Positions 26,454 to 37,362 are shown, counted from the stretch's first letter. The stretch is 64,000 nucleotides of DNA from Verrucomicrobiales bacterium (GCA_012960505.1 DUBC01000013.1:11332-75331); one strand, 5' to 3'. The notes: generated by a model from the letters alone, not told the origin. Made by a program: numbers and translations.

Positions 26454-28943
26454 ATGGGTGAGTGTTCCCGTCTGACAAGGTTCTTAATGGTGTCTGCCAT
26501 GGTATCATTATGCAGCTGTGCCGAAGATGATAAGGAAAAGAGTGGTAGAAAAAGTTCGGCTGATCCTGAGACAGTTTCTTCATTAGTTGCCTCTGAGGAG
26601 TTAATCCTTGAGCTGACTCCCAGATTGAAAAGTTTTAAAGATGCTCTTTTCACTGAGAATTGTCATTTCGTTGGTGTTGATCCGGACCCTGTCCAGAAGA
26701 AGAAATATCCCGGTCTAGGAACCGTTGAGACTCACTGGAAACAATTAGATAATAATGAACCCGTTGTAGGAAAACCAACCATTGTAAAAATCACTGGGCC
26801 CGCGGGTGAATTGAAATTCATGGACATTAATTTTTCTTTGGTGTCCGGTAAGTTCGGTGATGAAGGTGGGAATATTTTTACTACGAGCGTTTCTTTTTCC
26901 GGATCCACTGATAATTCCTCGATCAGTTCAGTGAACGAGGTCATTTGGGGGAGAATCGGCAGTTCATGGAAGATTAATTCATGGAGAGTCGAAAGGCTCA
27001 GCGCTCTAAGTTCCTCTGGTACATTTTTCAAAGAAGTTCTTGATGAGGTCCTTCCGGACAAAGAATCCCTTTCCCGTGCTCGAACATCAATGCACTGGAG
27101 AATCCTCATTGATAATTATTTTGGTGGCAAAAAGCCAACCAATATTCCCAAGTACACTGATACCCGTTTCTATCCGGACTCAATTAATACGCATCCTTCG
27201 GTTTCTATCGTCGATATTGATGGGAACGGTTATGACGATATCTACATATGTGTGCGGTGGGGCAGGAACCAGCTCCTTAGAAATAAGGGAGATGGAACAT
27301 TTGAAGAATGTGCTGCGCGTTATGGTCTTGATGTTAGTGGTAGAAACACTGTCGCGCTCTTTGCTGATTTTGATAATGATGGGGACCCTGATCTATTTCT
27401 GGGACGGTCACTTGAGAAGTCCCTTTACATGGTGAATGAGAAAGGGTTTTTTCGTGCTCATAATGGTCCGGTTTCAAACGGAAAACTTCCGTGGTTAGTT
27501 ACTTCCGCTTCCTCTGCGGATTACAATAATGATGGACTCCTCGATATTTACATATGCACTTATAGCCCTTTGGACTTGAATACTAGGCTTCAGGACAAGG
27601 GCAATGCTCCGCAATGGGCCAGACAGTTCCTTTCACCGGAACAGGCTCAGGAAGTAGTGAAAAGAAAAGTAAATGACCACACTTACCTGAATCAGATAGG
27701 CCCTCCGAACATTCTCCTTGTCAATCGCGGGAGTCATTTTGAAATTGCGCCGGGATCGGTCTCTGTGGCCGGTTACCATAACAGTTTCCAAGCCTCATGG
27801 GCCGACTATGATCTGGACGGAGACCAGGACCTTTACGTGGCCAATGATTATGCACCGGACCAGTTCTTCCGTAACGATGATGGCACTTTCGTTGACATTA
27901 CTTCAAGTTCAGGAATTGACACGCTTGGCTTTGCCATGGGCGCTTCATGGGGGGATTATGACGGGGACGGGGATCAGGATCTTTACGTTTCTAATATGTA
28001 TTCAAAGGCCGGGCGCCGGATCACTGCGCAGGTTCCTGGACTTGATGATCGGATGTCGGCAGTGGCTTATGGTAATTTTCTTTATAGAAATGACGGTGAT
28101 GGGGGTATGAAGCGGTTATCAGGTGCTGACGGGAAGCCGGTGCCTGTGCATCTCGCTGGCTGGTCATGGGGTGGAATGTTTACGGACTTTGATAATGACG
28201 GATTCCTTGACCTTTATGTTTCTAGCGGATTTTATACTCCTCCTCCGGATCAGGACAATGGTGTCGATTTGTGAAGTTGTCTCTGGCGTGCGGTCGTGCG
28301 CTCCGATGAGTCTCTCCCTGATCAGTTTAGAAATAATAAATCATGGGGGACGGATCCGAGGACAGGAAAGTTAAAACCATCACTGGAACGGCTCACTTAT
28401 TATTATGGGCCGGATTATCATCGACACTCATACAGTGGTTACGAAAAGAATAAGTTTTACCTTAATGTGTCAGGAAATACTTTCGCTGATCTTTCAGGTG
28501 TGTCAGGTGCTGATGATGTGGCCGATGGGAGGACATGGGCGGCCCTCGATTATGATCGAGACGGTTGGACCGACATTGCTCTGGTGAACGCGAATGCTCC
28601 GCTCCTGAGCCTGTACCGTAACAGGATCGGAGAAATGAAAAAATCCAATCACATTAAGGTTCTTCTTGTCGGTGGGGCCGAAGGAAAAGATCCCGGTAAA
28701 GGGTTAAGTAATAGGGACGGGGTAGGAGCAGTCATTGAAGTCATGTCCGGTGACCGATTGATAAAAAGAGTCCGTAATCTTGGTGAAGGTTACGCTGCTC
28801 AGAACAGTGCTACGATGACGATTGGTATTGGCTCAGAGGACACGGCTCAATCGGTAAAGGTTCGTTGGCCGTCAGGAAAAATTACAATGAGTGAATCGTC
28901 GGTCAGGGCAGGATCTATCATTGTAATGGAGGAGATTCAATAG
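26454..28943 (+). CDS. CRTAC1-type VCBS/UnbV lipoprotein with in-frame TGA, probable selenoprotein
   Basis: An 829-residue product if the TGA at 28272-28274 (codon 607) is read as an amino acid. The ATG at 26454 starts a lipoprotein signal (SLCSC lipobox). FG-GAP/VCBS blades with calcium-loop motifs follow (DFDNDGDPDLFLG, DYDLDGDQDLYV, DYDGDGDQDLYV, DFDNDGFLDLYV), then the TGA, one more blade (DYDRDGWTDIAL) and a complete ASPIC/UnbV domain (GVGAVIEV to VKVRWPSG). The frame is the same on both sides of the TGA and has no other stop, and the family domain needs both halves. The local reading is VDL-U-SCLWRAV. A SECIS-like hairpin starts immediately after. Alternatives are a recent nonsense mutation or a sequencing error. 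Confidence 0.75.
28272..28310 (+). promoter_or_regulatory. SECIS-like hairpin after in-frame TGA (CRTAC1-type gene)
   Basis: After TGA (28272-28274), the arms GCGTGC (28286-28291) and GTGCGC (28296-28301) form six pairs, two of them G-U, around the loop GGTC (28292-28295). Weaker outer pairs join CTC (28281-28283) to GAG (28308-28310). The loop starts 17 bases after the TGA. In E. coli fdhF the GGUC of the SECIS loop starts 18 bases after UGA, and the formate dehydrogenase gene in this window shows the same spacing. Confidence 0.6.
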
Positions 28944-29007
28944 AGGAACGTTCCTTGCCTTAGCCTGAAATTCGTAGGATAATACAAAGTAATTAATCCT
29001 CTTCCCC

Positions 29008-32000
29008 ATGAAATTCCTCAATCCATTTGTCTGGGCCGTTCTTTTTATGGTTTGTTGTTTTGAATTAACGGCAGTAGACCCAATCATATCCGAGTTCATG
29101 GCATCAAATTCATCGGGCCTTAAGGATGAGGATGGTGATTCATCGGATTGGGTAGAAATATGGAACGTTTCAGGTGGACCAGGGGACCTTGAAGGCTATC
29201 ACCTCACTGATGATCCCGAGAATCTGACCAAGTGGACCTTTGGTAAAGCGCCATTTAATAATGACGGTTATGTGGTGGTCTTTACTTCGGGGAAGGACCG
29301 GAACGGACCTTTAGATGAGCTGCATACAAATTTTAAGATAAGTTCATCCGAGAACGGATACCTGGCATTAGTTGAACCGGACGGAGCAACTATCGCCAGT
29401 GAGTATAAAAACTATTCTAAGCAGTTTGAAGATGTTTCATACGGGAGCGGATACGGAGATCCTGAGGATGTGAAACTTTTAAAATCTGGAGACAGTGCAA
29501 GATGGATAGTTCCGGAAGCGGCAACCGAAGGATGGACGGAGAATTTATTTGATGATTCTTCCTGGGCTTTGGCTAAGACGGGCATTGGGTATGATAGATC
29601 TGTTAAATATATACCGCATATTGGTGAAGGAGGAGATCTGATGGAGGCTATGCGTGGAGTGAATGCTTCGGCTTATATTAGGGTGCCATTCACGATTAAT
29701 GATTTGAGTGGGTTGAGTAATTTAATTTTACGAATGAAGTGGGAGGACGGTTTCATTGCGTATTTGAACGGGACAAAAATTAAATCAATGAGCGCTCCAG
29801 AAAATCCTCAGTGGAATTCAGAAGCAACATTGAACCGTTCGAATGAGGATGATGCGATTACATTTTTTGACTATCCGGTATCAGGACCATTAATTGAGGG
29901 TCAGAATATCCTGGCCATTCATGGTCTCAATGCTTCCCGAACCAGTTCAGATTTCCTCATCTCTCCTGAGCTGACAGCAAAGCAAACCGATCTCAATTCT
30001 CCTGAGACTGGATTTTTCCTGGTTCCTAGCCCCGGGAGCCTTAACGGAAAACTTATCGATGGTCTGGTGCGTGACACGAAATTCAGTTTTAAGAGGGGCT
30101 TTTATGATAGCCCATTTGATCTTGAAATCAGTACCGAGACTATAGGGGCTAAGATTAGATATACTTTGGACGGTTCTGAGCCGAGTGAATCAAAAGGAAT
30201 TCTATATGAAGGACCCATTAATATTAATGATACGACGATACTCCGGGCCATAGCATATAAGGATAATTTCACGTCGACCAATGTGGATACTCAGACCTAT
30301 TTGTTTCCGGAAAAGGTCGCGGTTCAGACCAACAGCCCGCAAGGATATCCATCTAGCTGGGGTGGAGTCAGTGCGGACTATGGGATGGATAATGACCCTG
30401 TTGATTCTCGCCGCGCTGCTGGTAACGCCAATTATTCCTTGTCTCAGGCCAGATCTGCAATAGCGGCTTCGCTCAAATCAATAACGACCATTTCGATTGT
30501 TACCGACAAGGATAATGTATTTGACCGTAGTAGGGGAATTTACCAGAACCCGAGCGGTCGTGGGAGTCAGTGGGAGCGACCAGTGTCTGTGGAAATTATT
30601 AATGGTGAAGGAGCTGATGATTACCAGACCGATGCCGGTCTCCGTGTAATGGGTTTCACATCACGTAACCTCAGTACGACGACAAAACTGAACATGCGTT
30701 TATTGTTCAAGAAAGAGTACGGAGACAGTAAGATGAAATATCCTCTACTAGGTTCAGAGGGTCCGGACGAGTTTAATACTATTACTTTGAGGGGAAATAT
30801 TCGTGATGCATGGGTGACTGAGTACCAGGGTTTCGGAACTGCTTTATATATAGGTGATGAGTGGGCCAAGAGATCCCAAAAAGCGATGGGTCAGCCCGCG
30901 GTCCGTGGCACTTATGCGCATGTCTATCTTAACGGTATGTATTGGGGGCTTTATAATCCGACTGAGCGTCCCGATGATGATTTTGCTGAGACTCATCTTG
31001 GCGGTGATCGGACTGAATATGATGTGGTAAAGTTTTGTTGCCCGGACCGATCGATTGCGGGATCGATTCGGGTATGGGACCAGTTACTCTCTGCTGCAAG
31101 GTCAGGGCTGACGAGTCATCAGAGCTATCAACGAGTTCAGGGAAAGAATTCTGACGGTTCACTTAATTCTCAGTTCCCGGTACTCCTTGATGTGGATAAC
31201 CTGATCGATTACTCGATAAACGGTTATTATCATGCACAGGTTGACTGGCCTGGTAATTATTACGTGATCAGGGACCGGGTCGAGGGCCGCACGACCGGTT
31301 TTCAGTTTTTCACCTGGGATAATGATATTGCTTTGGGTGCAGCGAACCCGAACTCCGGAAACAAGGTTCAGAGTAGTCCAGGGCATAACTGGTGGACTGA
31401 GTCACCCGGGGAGATAGAAATTCCAATACGTCGGAATGTTGAGTACCGGATCCGCTTTGCGGACCGCGTCTATAAGCACTTCAATCATGACGGGGCAATG
31501 ACGATCGAGAACAATATTAATCGCTGGGAAGAGTTAGCTGAGATGGTCCGTCCTGCCCTCTTCGCTGAGTCAGCGCGTTGGGGCGATTCGAGAGGGCAGA
31601 GGCTTCGAACTGTGCAGGATAACTGGGATGTAATGAACCAGAGAATGGTTAATAATTATTTCCCAAAACGACAGTCAGTGCTCTTTTCGCAACTGCGAAG
31701 TCATAATCTTTATCCTGACACACTTGCCCCCGAATTTAATAAGCGTGGTGGTGTAGTGAGTCCCGAATTCAAACTAAAATTTGATTCCGAGAGTGTTGTG
31801 TATTATACCACGGACGGGTCTGATCCTAGACTCGTTGGGGGTGCGGTAAATCCTGATGCGGTTATGGTTTCCGGAGGACGTACAATTCTCTCACTCATAG
31901 AGACGGGGGCAGCATTGCGCGCCAATGTGCCCCTGGACGGGTCTGAGAGTGAGAACTGGTTCTTACCTGATTATGATGATTCGGAATGGATCGCAGGAAC

Positions 32001-33264
32001 TTCCGGTGTCGGTTATGACCGGGGAAGTAAATATAGGGACTTAATTTCTCTGGACCTCTATGATGATATGCGTGGCATTAATTCTTCTGCCTATGTGAGG
32101 ATTCCTTTTGAGGTTGTGGAGCCGGCAAATTTTATAAGCCTTTATCTTCGGATGAAGTCTGATGACGGGTTTGTGGTTTACCTGAACGGAGTCAGGGTCG
32201 CTGACCGAAATGCTCCGAGCCAGTTGTCATGGAATTCATCGGCAACGGCATCACCTACTGATAATGAAGCTATGACTTTTGAAGATATTGATATTACAGC
32301 TCATAAGGATCTGCTCTTGAGGGGACCCAACGTCCTGGCAATTCATGCTCTCAATGATAGTTCCGGGAGCTCTGATTTTCTTATCATTCCGGAGCTTGCA
32401 GGAGATTCACTCGAAGCTGCTGATACCATTTCGATGGACAGGACAACAGTCATCCGTGCCCGCGCACTTGACGGTAATGAGTGGTCACCAATTAATGAGG
32501 CGACCTTCATTGTTGGATCCAAACCAACATCTCAAAATCTCGTCGTTTCTGAAATTATGTATCATCCCTCACTGAAAAATGAGGGTGATGAGTTCATTGA
32601 GGTAATGAATATTTCCCAGACCGAAGAGATTAATCTGACCGCAGTAAAATTCGATAACGGGATTAGTTTTGAGTTCCCAATAGACTTTACCCTTGGTCCG
32701 GGTAAGAGAGCTGTCATCGCTTCGGATCCTGATGCGCTTCGTGTTGACTGGCCTGATCTTAAAGTGGTGGGTCAGTTCACCGGCAATCTAAATAATGGTG
32801 GTGAAAGAGTGACTCTCGTTGATTCGGAGGGAGTCGAGATTCAGAGTTTCAAATATGATGATAAATTACCTTGGCCTGAGAGTCCTGACGGGCAAGGGCC
32901 GAGTCTGGTTCTTATAGATCCCTTGAGCGGGCCTGATCATTCTGATCCAGAGAGCTGGAGGGCATCCGGATCTAATGGCGGCAGTCCAGGATTTGAGAGC
33001 GGTCAGAATCATAATGGTGAGGACCTCATTCGATACGCGATTGAAGAGGGTTCTGATTTTAATGTTATTGATGGAATCCTTTCCATAAAGAGAAGGGAAG
33101 GGGTAGATGATGTTCTGATTGTTCCGCAATGGAGTGAGGATCTTAGGGTTTGGCAAGGTGACGGGTTTGAGGTTATTGGTGAGGATCCTGCCGCATGGAA
33201 AATCTCTGATCAGGTCCTCGAGAAAGAGAGAGCTTTTTACAGATTTGAGGTTAGGTACCGTTAA
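29008..33264 (+). CDS. Secreted CotH-kinase-domain protein with lamin-tail domains
   Basis: 1418 residues with a signal peptide (about 1-21). The order is: lamin-tail domain (PIISEFMASNSSGLKDEDGD); a carbohydrate-binding-like sandwich (DDSSWALAKTGIGYD); a chitobiase-C-like segment (IRYTLDGSEPSES); a CotH spore-coat kinase-like domain (about 520-880, MRVMGFTSRNLSTTTKLNMR, FFTWDNDIALG); a second TDGSDP segment and sandwich (DDSEWIAGTSGVGYD); a second lamin-tail domain (VSEIMYHPSLKNEGDEFIEV); and a C-terminal W/FYRFEV module. This composition is typical of very large exported PVC proteins. CotH domains phosphorylate proteins in spores; activity outside spores is untested. It is likely extracellular or surface-bound. 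Confidence 0.9.
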   Translation: MKFLNPFVWAVLFMVCCFELTAVDPIISEFMASNSSGLKDEDGDSSDWVEIWNVSGGPGDLEGYHLTDDPENLTKWTFGKAPFNNDGYVVVFTSGKDRNGPLDELHTNFKISSSENGYLALVEPDGATIASEYKNYSKQFEDVSYGSGYGDPEDVKLLKSGDSARWIVPEAATEGWTENLFDDSSWALAKTGIGYDRSVKYIPHIGEGGDLMEAMRGVNASAYIRVPFTINDLSGLSNLILRMKWEDGFIAYLNGTKIKSMSAPENPQWNSEATLNRSNEDDAITFFDYPVSGPLIEGQNILAIHGLNASRTSSDFLISPELTAKQTDLNSPETGFFLVPSPGSLNGKLIDGLVRDTKFSFKRGFYDSPFDLEISTETIGAKIRYTLDGSEPSESKGILYEGPININDTTILRAIAYKDNFTSTNVDTQTYLFPEKVAVQTNSPQGYPSSWGGVSADYGMDNDPVDSRRAAGNANYSLSQARSAIAASLKSITTISIVTDKDNVFDRSRGIYQNPSGRGSQWERPVSVEIINGEGADDYQTDAGLRVMGFTSRNLSTTTKLNMRLLFKKEYGDSKMKYPLLGSEGPDEFNTITLRGNIRDAWVTEYQGFGTALYIGDEWAKRSQKAMGQPAVRGTYAHVYLNGMYWGLYNPTERPDDDFAETHLGGDRTEYDVVKFCCPDRSIAGSIRVWDQLLSAARSGLTSHQSYQRVQGKNSDGSLNSQFPVLLDVDNLIDYSINGYYHAQVDWPGNYYVIRDRVEGRTTGFQFFTWDNDIALGAANPNSGNKVQSSPGHNWWTESPGEIEIPIRRNVEYRIRFADRVYKHFNHDGAMTIENNINRWEELAEMVRPALFAESARWGDSRGQRLRTVQDNWDVMNQRMVNNYFPKRQSVLFSQLRSHNLYPDTLAPEFNKRGGVVSPEFKLKFDSESVVYYTTDGSDPRLVGGAVNPDAVMVSGGRTILSLIETGAALRANVPLDGSESENWFLPDYDDSEWIAGTSGVGYDRGSKYRDLISLDLYDDMRGINSSAYVRIPFEVVEPANFISLYLRMKSDDGFVVYLNGVRVADRNAPSQLSWNSSATASPTDNEAMTFEDIDITAHKDLLLRGPNVLAIHALNDSSGSSDFLIIPELAGDSLEAADTISMDRTTVIRARALDGNEWSPINEATFIVGSKPTSQNLVVSEIMYHPSLKNEGDEFIEVMNISQTEEINLTAVKFDNGISFEFPIDFTLGPGKRAVIASDPDALRVDWPDLKVVGQFTGNLNNGGERVTLVDSEGVEIQSFKYDDKLPWPESPDGQGPSLVLIDPLSGPDHSDPESWRASGSNGGSPGFESGQNHNGEDLIRYAIEEGSDFNVIDGILSIKRREGVDDVLIVPQWSEDLRVWQGDGFEVIGEDPAAWKISDQVLEKERAFYRFEVRYR

Positions 33265-33283
33265 TCTTTATCTAATTAAATAA

Positions 33284-34876
33284 GTGAAGAGAAAGCTGAC
33301 AAAGAGGATAAAAATCCTAGTGCTGGGAATAATAGGAATCTTTTTGATATTAATTATTATTAGAGAGGGAAACACTTTCCGAGTTAAGAATTCATGGGAT
33401 TCTGTTCGTGAGAAATGTGAACAAAAAGGTTTAGGTTTTAATTTTCGTGACATTATTCCAGATCCAGTGCCGGAGGATAAAAACTTTGCTTATGTTGCGC
33501 CACTTATGTCGCTACTGGAATACAAATCGGATGGAGTCACTCCTCTTAACCCGGAGGAACACGAGGCAGCTTTAAATTTTCTCACTGTTCCAAAAGATGG
33601 GAACTGGTCTTCTTCCTTGGGGGCTAAGGGTCCTGAACTCTATCACGGTTATGACCTGAGCTCTGTTCAAAAGTTTTTCAGAGAGGATGGCATTGAACTA
33701 TGGTCTCAACCTGAGGAAGCGGGGCATCCCGAGGATGACGTGATGTTGGCTATTGGTAAGGTTTCCGGAGGCATGGATTTATTTGTTGATGCCTCTAAGC
33801 AGAGACCGTTTTACCGAATGGATAGGAGATATGAAGTGAAGGATTTTAATAAAATAAAGGATTTTGAAACTGTGATTGAACATCATCCAGCTCAAACTCA
33901 GTATGGGAATGCTCAATGGTGGTTTAACATGAGATGTTTAGCTCATCTGCAAAGTGGTAATGCGAACTCTGCTTTTTCAGATCTAAAGATGTCAATGTTC
34001 TTGGCTGAGCTAAACAAAAATGAGCTTGGGTTAATTTCTCAATTGTATCGAGGCGCTTTAATGAAGTTAGCCCTGGTTCCTTTGTGGCAAGGTTTAGCGG
34101 AAAAGAGCTGGAATGTACAGCAATTGGAGTCTCTGGAAAATATTCTTGCCGGCATAAATTACTTGGAAGGTTTGGACAATGCGATGCGCTTTGAACGTCA
34201 ATTATTGAATGAAATTCACCATTATTTACGAGGATTATTGGATCAGAGGTCTGACAGTTTCACTGCATCGCTTGCTTCTTTTGGTGTCCCTCTAGCTTTA
34301 GTCGGTACTGGAGGTTTAAAATTATTTCCATTGAAATGGTTTTACATATCATCATCGGCTTTCATTAACGGTAGTCAGACACGTTCCAATGAGTTGTATT
34401 TAAAATTTTTAGACAGGATAATTGATTTGGAATCGAGGCAGATCATTCCAGACGCAGCTAAGGAATTTGATCAGTATTTTGAAGAAGAAAATTTCGATAA
34501 ACTGCATCCTTATAATTTTTTAATTAGTTTATTTTTTTCAGATCCGGTACCAGTAGCCAAAAAGATCGGAAAAATGCAAAATTTAGTTGATCAGGCACGT
34601 ATCGCCTGTGCTTTGGAAGCTTATTACCTTAAGGAGGAAAAGTACCCACAGAGTTTAGCTGAACTTGGGAAAGAACTTCCTCATGATGTTTTTACCGGAG
34701 AATCCTATTATTATGTGCCTGACGATAAAGAGAAATATCGCATTTACGGAGTAGGTTGGAATTTAAAAAATGACGGAGGTCAAGTGAATGCCGAAAACTC
34801 TCAATCGGGTAAAGTAAGTGATAAAGAACCACTAGATTTAATATGGCAGAATTTTCCTGTGTCTTTTTCTGATTAA
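33284..34876 (+). CDS. Membrane-anchored protein of unknown function
   Basis: 530 residues from a GTG start 20 bases after the CotH-protein gene. A single N-terminal membrane helix (about 9-26, KILVLGIIGIFLILIII) anchors a large, mostly helical extracytoplasmic part. Noticeable segments are ARIACALEAYYLKEEKYPQSL and the C-terminal DVFTGESYYYVPDDKEKYRIYGVGWNLKNDGG. The latter resembles the Tyr-rich ending of pseudopilin-like C-terminal domains in other Verrucomicrobiota hypothetical proteins. No enzyme motif recognised. The close spacing suggests transcription with the CotH gene. Confidence 0.7.
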   Translation: MKRKLTKRIKILVLGIIGIFLILIIIREGNTFRVKNSWDSVREKCEQKGLGFNFRDIIPDPVPEDKNFAYVAPLMSLLEYKSDGVTPLNPEEHEAALNFLTVPKDGNWSSSLGAKGPELYHGYDLSSVQKFFREDGIELWSQPEEAGHPEDDVMLAIGKVSGGMDLFVDASKQRPFYRMDRRYEVKDFNKIKDFETVIEHHPAQTQYGNAQWWFNMRCLAHLQSGNANSAFSDLKMSMFLAELNKNELGLISQLYRGALMKLALVPLWQGLAEKSWNVQQLESLENILAGINYLEGLDNAMRFERQLLNEIHHYLRGLLDQRSDSFTASLASFGVPLALVGTGGLKLFPLKWFYISSSAFINGSQTRSNELYLKFLDRIIDLESRQIIPDAAKEFDQYFEEENFDKLHPYNFLISLFFSDPVPVAKKIGKMQNLVDQARIACALEAYYLKEEKYPQSLAELGKELPHDVFTGESYYYVPDDKEKYRIYGVGWNLKNDGGQVNAENSQSGKVSDKEPLDLIWQNFPVSFSD

Positions 34877-34941
34877 GAATAAAATATTAACTATCTATTC
34901 ATAATCTTCTTATCATAGTCCTTATTCTATAATCGTTATCA

Positions 34942-37260
34942 ATGAGGTATAAAATATTATTTTTATTTGTTTTAATTTACTCAGCTCCATTAAATGCAGA
35001 GATTGGCCCGGACGGAACTGGAACAGTCAAGGGGTACTTCATTGGACCCGGAGTTGATCTGAGTGGCACTCCTCCAGTCTCTTTAGTTTCCGGGTATTAC
35101 CATAACATGGTCCTAATGGAGGATGGGAATTGTCTTGCCTGGGGCTGGAATAATTATGGGCAGACAAACATTGATTCTGATCTGAACGGAATCATATCCA
35201 TTGATGGGGGATATTATCATTCAGTGGCAGTTACAAAAGGAGGGTCTGTTTCCGTGTGGGGGAGGAACAATTATGGACAAATAACATTACCTGATGATTT
35301 GGGTCCTGCTGCTGCTGTTGCGGCGGGTCATGCTTACACCTTGATTCTTAAAGAAGATGGCACAGTCATTGGAATTGGAAGAGACAATTATGGGCAGATA
35401 AGTGTGCCTGATGGGTTAAGTGAAATTAAATCGATTGCTGCCGGAAGAGAGCACAGCCTCGCGCTCAAAGAAGACGGCACAGTAGTTGCATGGGGAAGAA
35501 ACGATTACGGTCAGAGCAACGTTCCGGAAGGTTTAGCTGATGTTGTTACCATTTCTGCAGGGTACTATCATTCTTTGGCTCTTAAGAGTGATGGAGAAGT
35601 TGTTGCTTGGGGTGATGATTCGTATGGTCAAGGAAAGGTCTTAGAGGATCTGAGTGGAGTCAGTGCCATTGATGCGGGAGGATTTCACAATCTTGCGCTC
35701 AAAGAAGATGGTACAGTAGTGGCTTGGGGAAGGGATAATTATGAACAGGCAAGGGTTCCTGAAGGACTCTCTGGTGTGATTGCAATTGCTGCCGGGACAG
35801 TGCACAACATTGCACTAAAAGACGATGGAATTATGACTGGGTGGGGAAGAAATAATTATGATCAGGCTGAGGTGCTTATTGGATTAAATCCTGCAGACCT
35901 TAGGGAGGCGGACCTGAGAGGCGCTGATCTTTCAGCAGTGAAATTGTCAGGTGTTCAATTGGATAAAGCGGATCTTAACCGTGTCAATTCAGGAGGAATA
36001 GAGGGTGTCCCTGCTAGTCTTCCTAAGGACTGGATCTTGTCTAACGGGTATCTTATCGGACCAGGGGCTAATCTTGCCGGGGCAGATCTTACTGACATTG
36101 ATCTGAGTGACGCTAAAATTTCAGGGGTCCGTTCAGGAGGAATCACAGGGCTGCCTGAAGCTCTCCCAGATGAATGGATCATAGTGAATGGATATTTGGT
36201 CGGTCCGTCAGCAAAACTGGAGCAGGCTGATTTTTCAGGTAAGGATCTTGCGGGTGTGGATTTTTCATCGGCCGATTTAGAGGAAGCGGATTTTTCCGGA
36301 GCTGACCTTACCGGCGCAATTCTTACTGAGACGGATCTTTCTGGAGCAGTTTTTACTGAGACGGATCTTTCCGGAATCGTTTCGGGCGATGTTTCGGGAA
36401 GTCCGGCAGTTCTCCCCGAAGGTTGGAAAATAGTAAACGGCTATTTAATGGGACCGACAGCGATCATTGAGGGAGCCGACTTGTCCGGCGCTGACCTTGA
36501 AGGGCTGGATCTTTCTGATGCGAAAATGAAAGGTGTTGAGTCAGGAGATGTAAAAGGAGAGCCCTTAGCTTTGCCGGAGAATTGGGTCATTATTAATGGT
36601 TATCTGATAGGACCCGGTGCTAATCTTGAGAATGTGGATCTTAAGGACATGGACCTTTCCGGAGCCGATCTTACTAGTATCAGCTCTGGCTCGGTTAAAG
36701 GAGAGCCTTTAGCTCTTCCTGAGAACTGGACAATTATTAAAGGTTATCTCGTGGGCCCTACAGCTGACCTGAAGGAAGCGAATTTCACTGAAGTTGATTT
36801 TACTGAAGCTGATCTTTCAGGAACTAATCTAGAAGAAGTGAATTTTACCAAGAGCAATCTCACTAATGTGAATCTGACCGGATCGACTGGTCTTGACAGT
36901 GTTGAATTTAAGGACGCGATCCTTGACGGAATTGTTCTCCCTGACGGTTATGAATACATTAATGGTTATGTCGCCGGTGGAGAAAGGATCGTTCCCTGGT
37001 CAGTAGCCGAAACAAAGATCAGTGTCCTCGAAGACAAAATTGAAGAGCTCTTAAATGTAATCGATCCAGATCAGACTCAAGGAGGCCGTGTCAACTCGGT
37101 CATGATTGAAGCGGATCCGGTGACCGGAGAATTAACTCTTACTTTGCGTTTAGAAGAGAGTGAGGATTTGGTTAACTGGGATCCGGTAGGTGATGTTTTT
37201 ACCAGAAAAATAATCCTGTCCGAAGGGAATCGTTTTTATAGGTTTTCAGTGGAGAATTAA
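34942..37260 (+). CDS. Secreted RCC1-repeat plus pentapeptide-repeat protein
   Basis: 772 residues with a signal peptide (about 1-19). Residues about 45-315 hold at least six RCC1-like propeller repeats (SLALKEDGTVVAWGRNDYGQ, about 38 residues each). Residues about 316-680 hold pentapeptide repeats (ADLREADLRGADLS) arranged in a 50-60 residue super-repeat that also contains LPENW, NGYLIGPGANL and SGDVKGEP. The leader-proximal segment KGYFIGPGVDLSG is part of the same super-repeat, so the RCC1 block appears inserted into it. The end is a helix and the W/FYRFSV C-terminal module. It is probably an extracellular structural or binding protein; no catalytic site is seen. Confidence 0.88.
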   Translation: MRYKILFLFVLIYSAPLNAEIGPDGTGTVKGYFIGPGVDLSGTPPVSLVSGYYHNMVLMEDGNCLAWGWNNYGQTNIDSDLNGIISIDGGYYHSVAVTKGGSVSVWGRNNYGQITLPDDLGPAAAVAAGHAYTLILKEDGTVIGIGRDNYGQISVPDGLSEIKSIAAGREHSLALKEDGTVVAWGRNDYGQSNVPEGLADVVTISAGYYHSLALKSDGEVVAWGDDSYGQGKVLEDLSGVSAIDAGGFHNLALKEDGTVVAWGRDNYEQARVPEGLSGVIAIAAGTVHNIALKDDGIMTGWGRNNYDQAEVLIGLNPADLREADLRGADLSAVKLSGVQLDKADLNRVNSGGIEGVPASLPKDWILSNGYLIGPGANLAGADLTDIDLSDAKISGVRSGGITGLPEALPDEWIIVNGYLVGPSAKLEQADFSGKDLAGVDFSSADLEEADFSGADLTGAILTETDLSGAVFTETDLSGIVSGDVSGSPAVLPEGWKIVNGYLMGPTAIIEGADLSGADLEGLDLSDAKMKGVESGDVKGEPLALPENWVIINGYLIGPGANLENVDLKDMDLSGADLTSISSGSVKGEPLALPENWTIIKGYLVGPTADLKEANFTEVDFTEADLSGTNLEEVNFTKSNLTNVNLTGSTGLDSVEFKDAILDGIVLPDGYEYINGYVAGGERIVPWSVAETKISVLEDKIEELLNVIDPDQTQGGRVNSVMIEADPVTGELTLTLRLEESEDLVNWDPVGDVFTRKIILSEGNRFYRFSVEN

Positions 37261-37362
37261 GAGGTTATCTCAATTCTTATAAAATAAGAGGCATTTTATA
37301 ACGGACACTTTTTCTCGGATGAGTTACGGTTCATTGAGTTAATAAGTGTTATTTTGTTAGTG

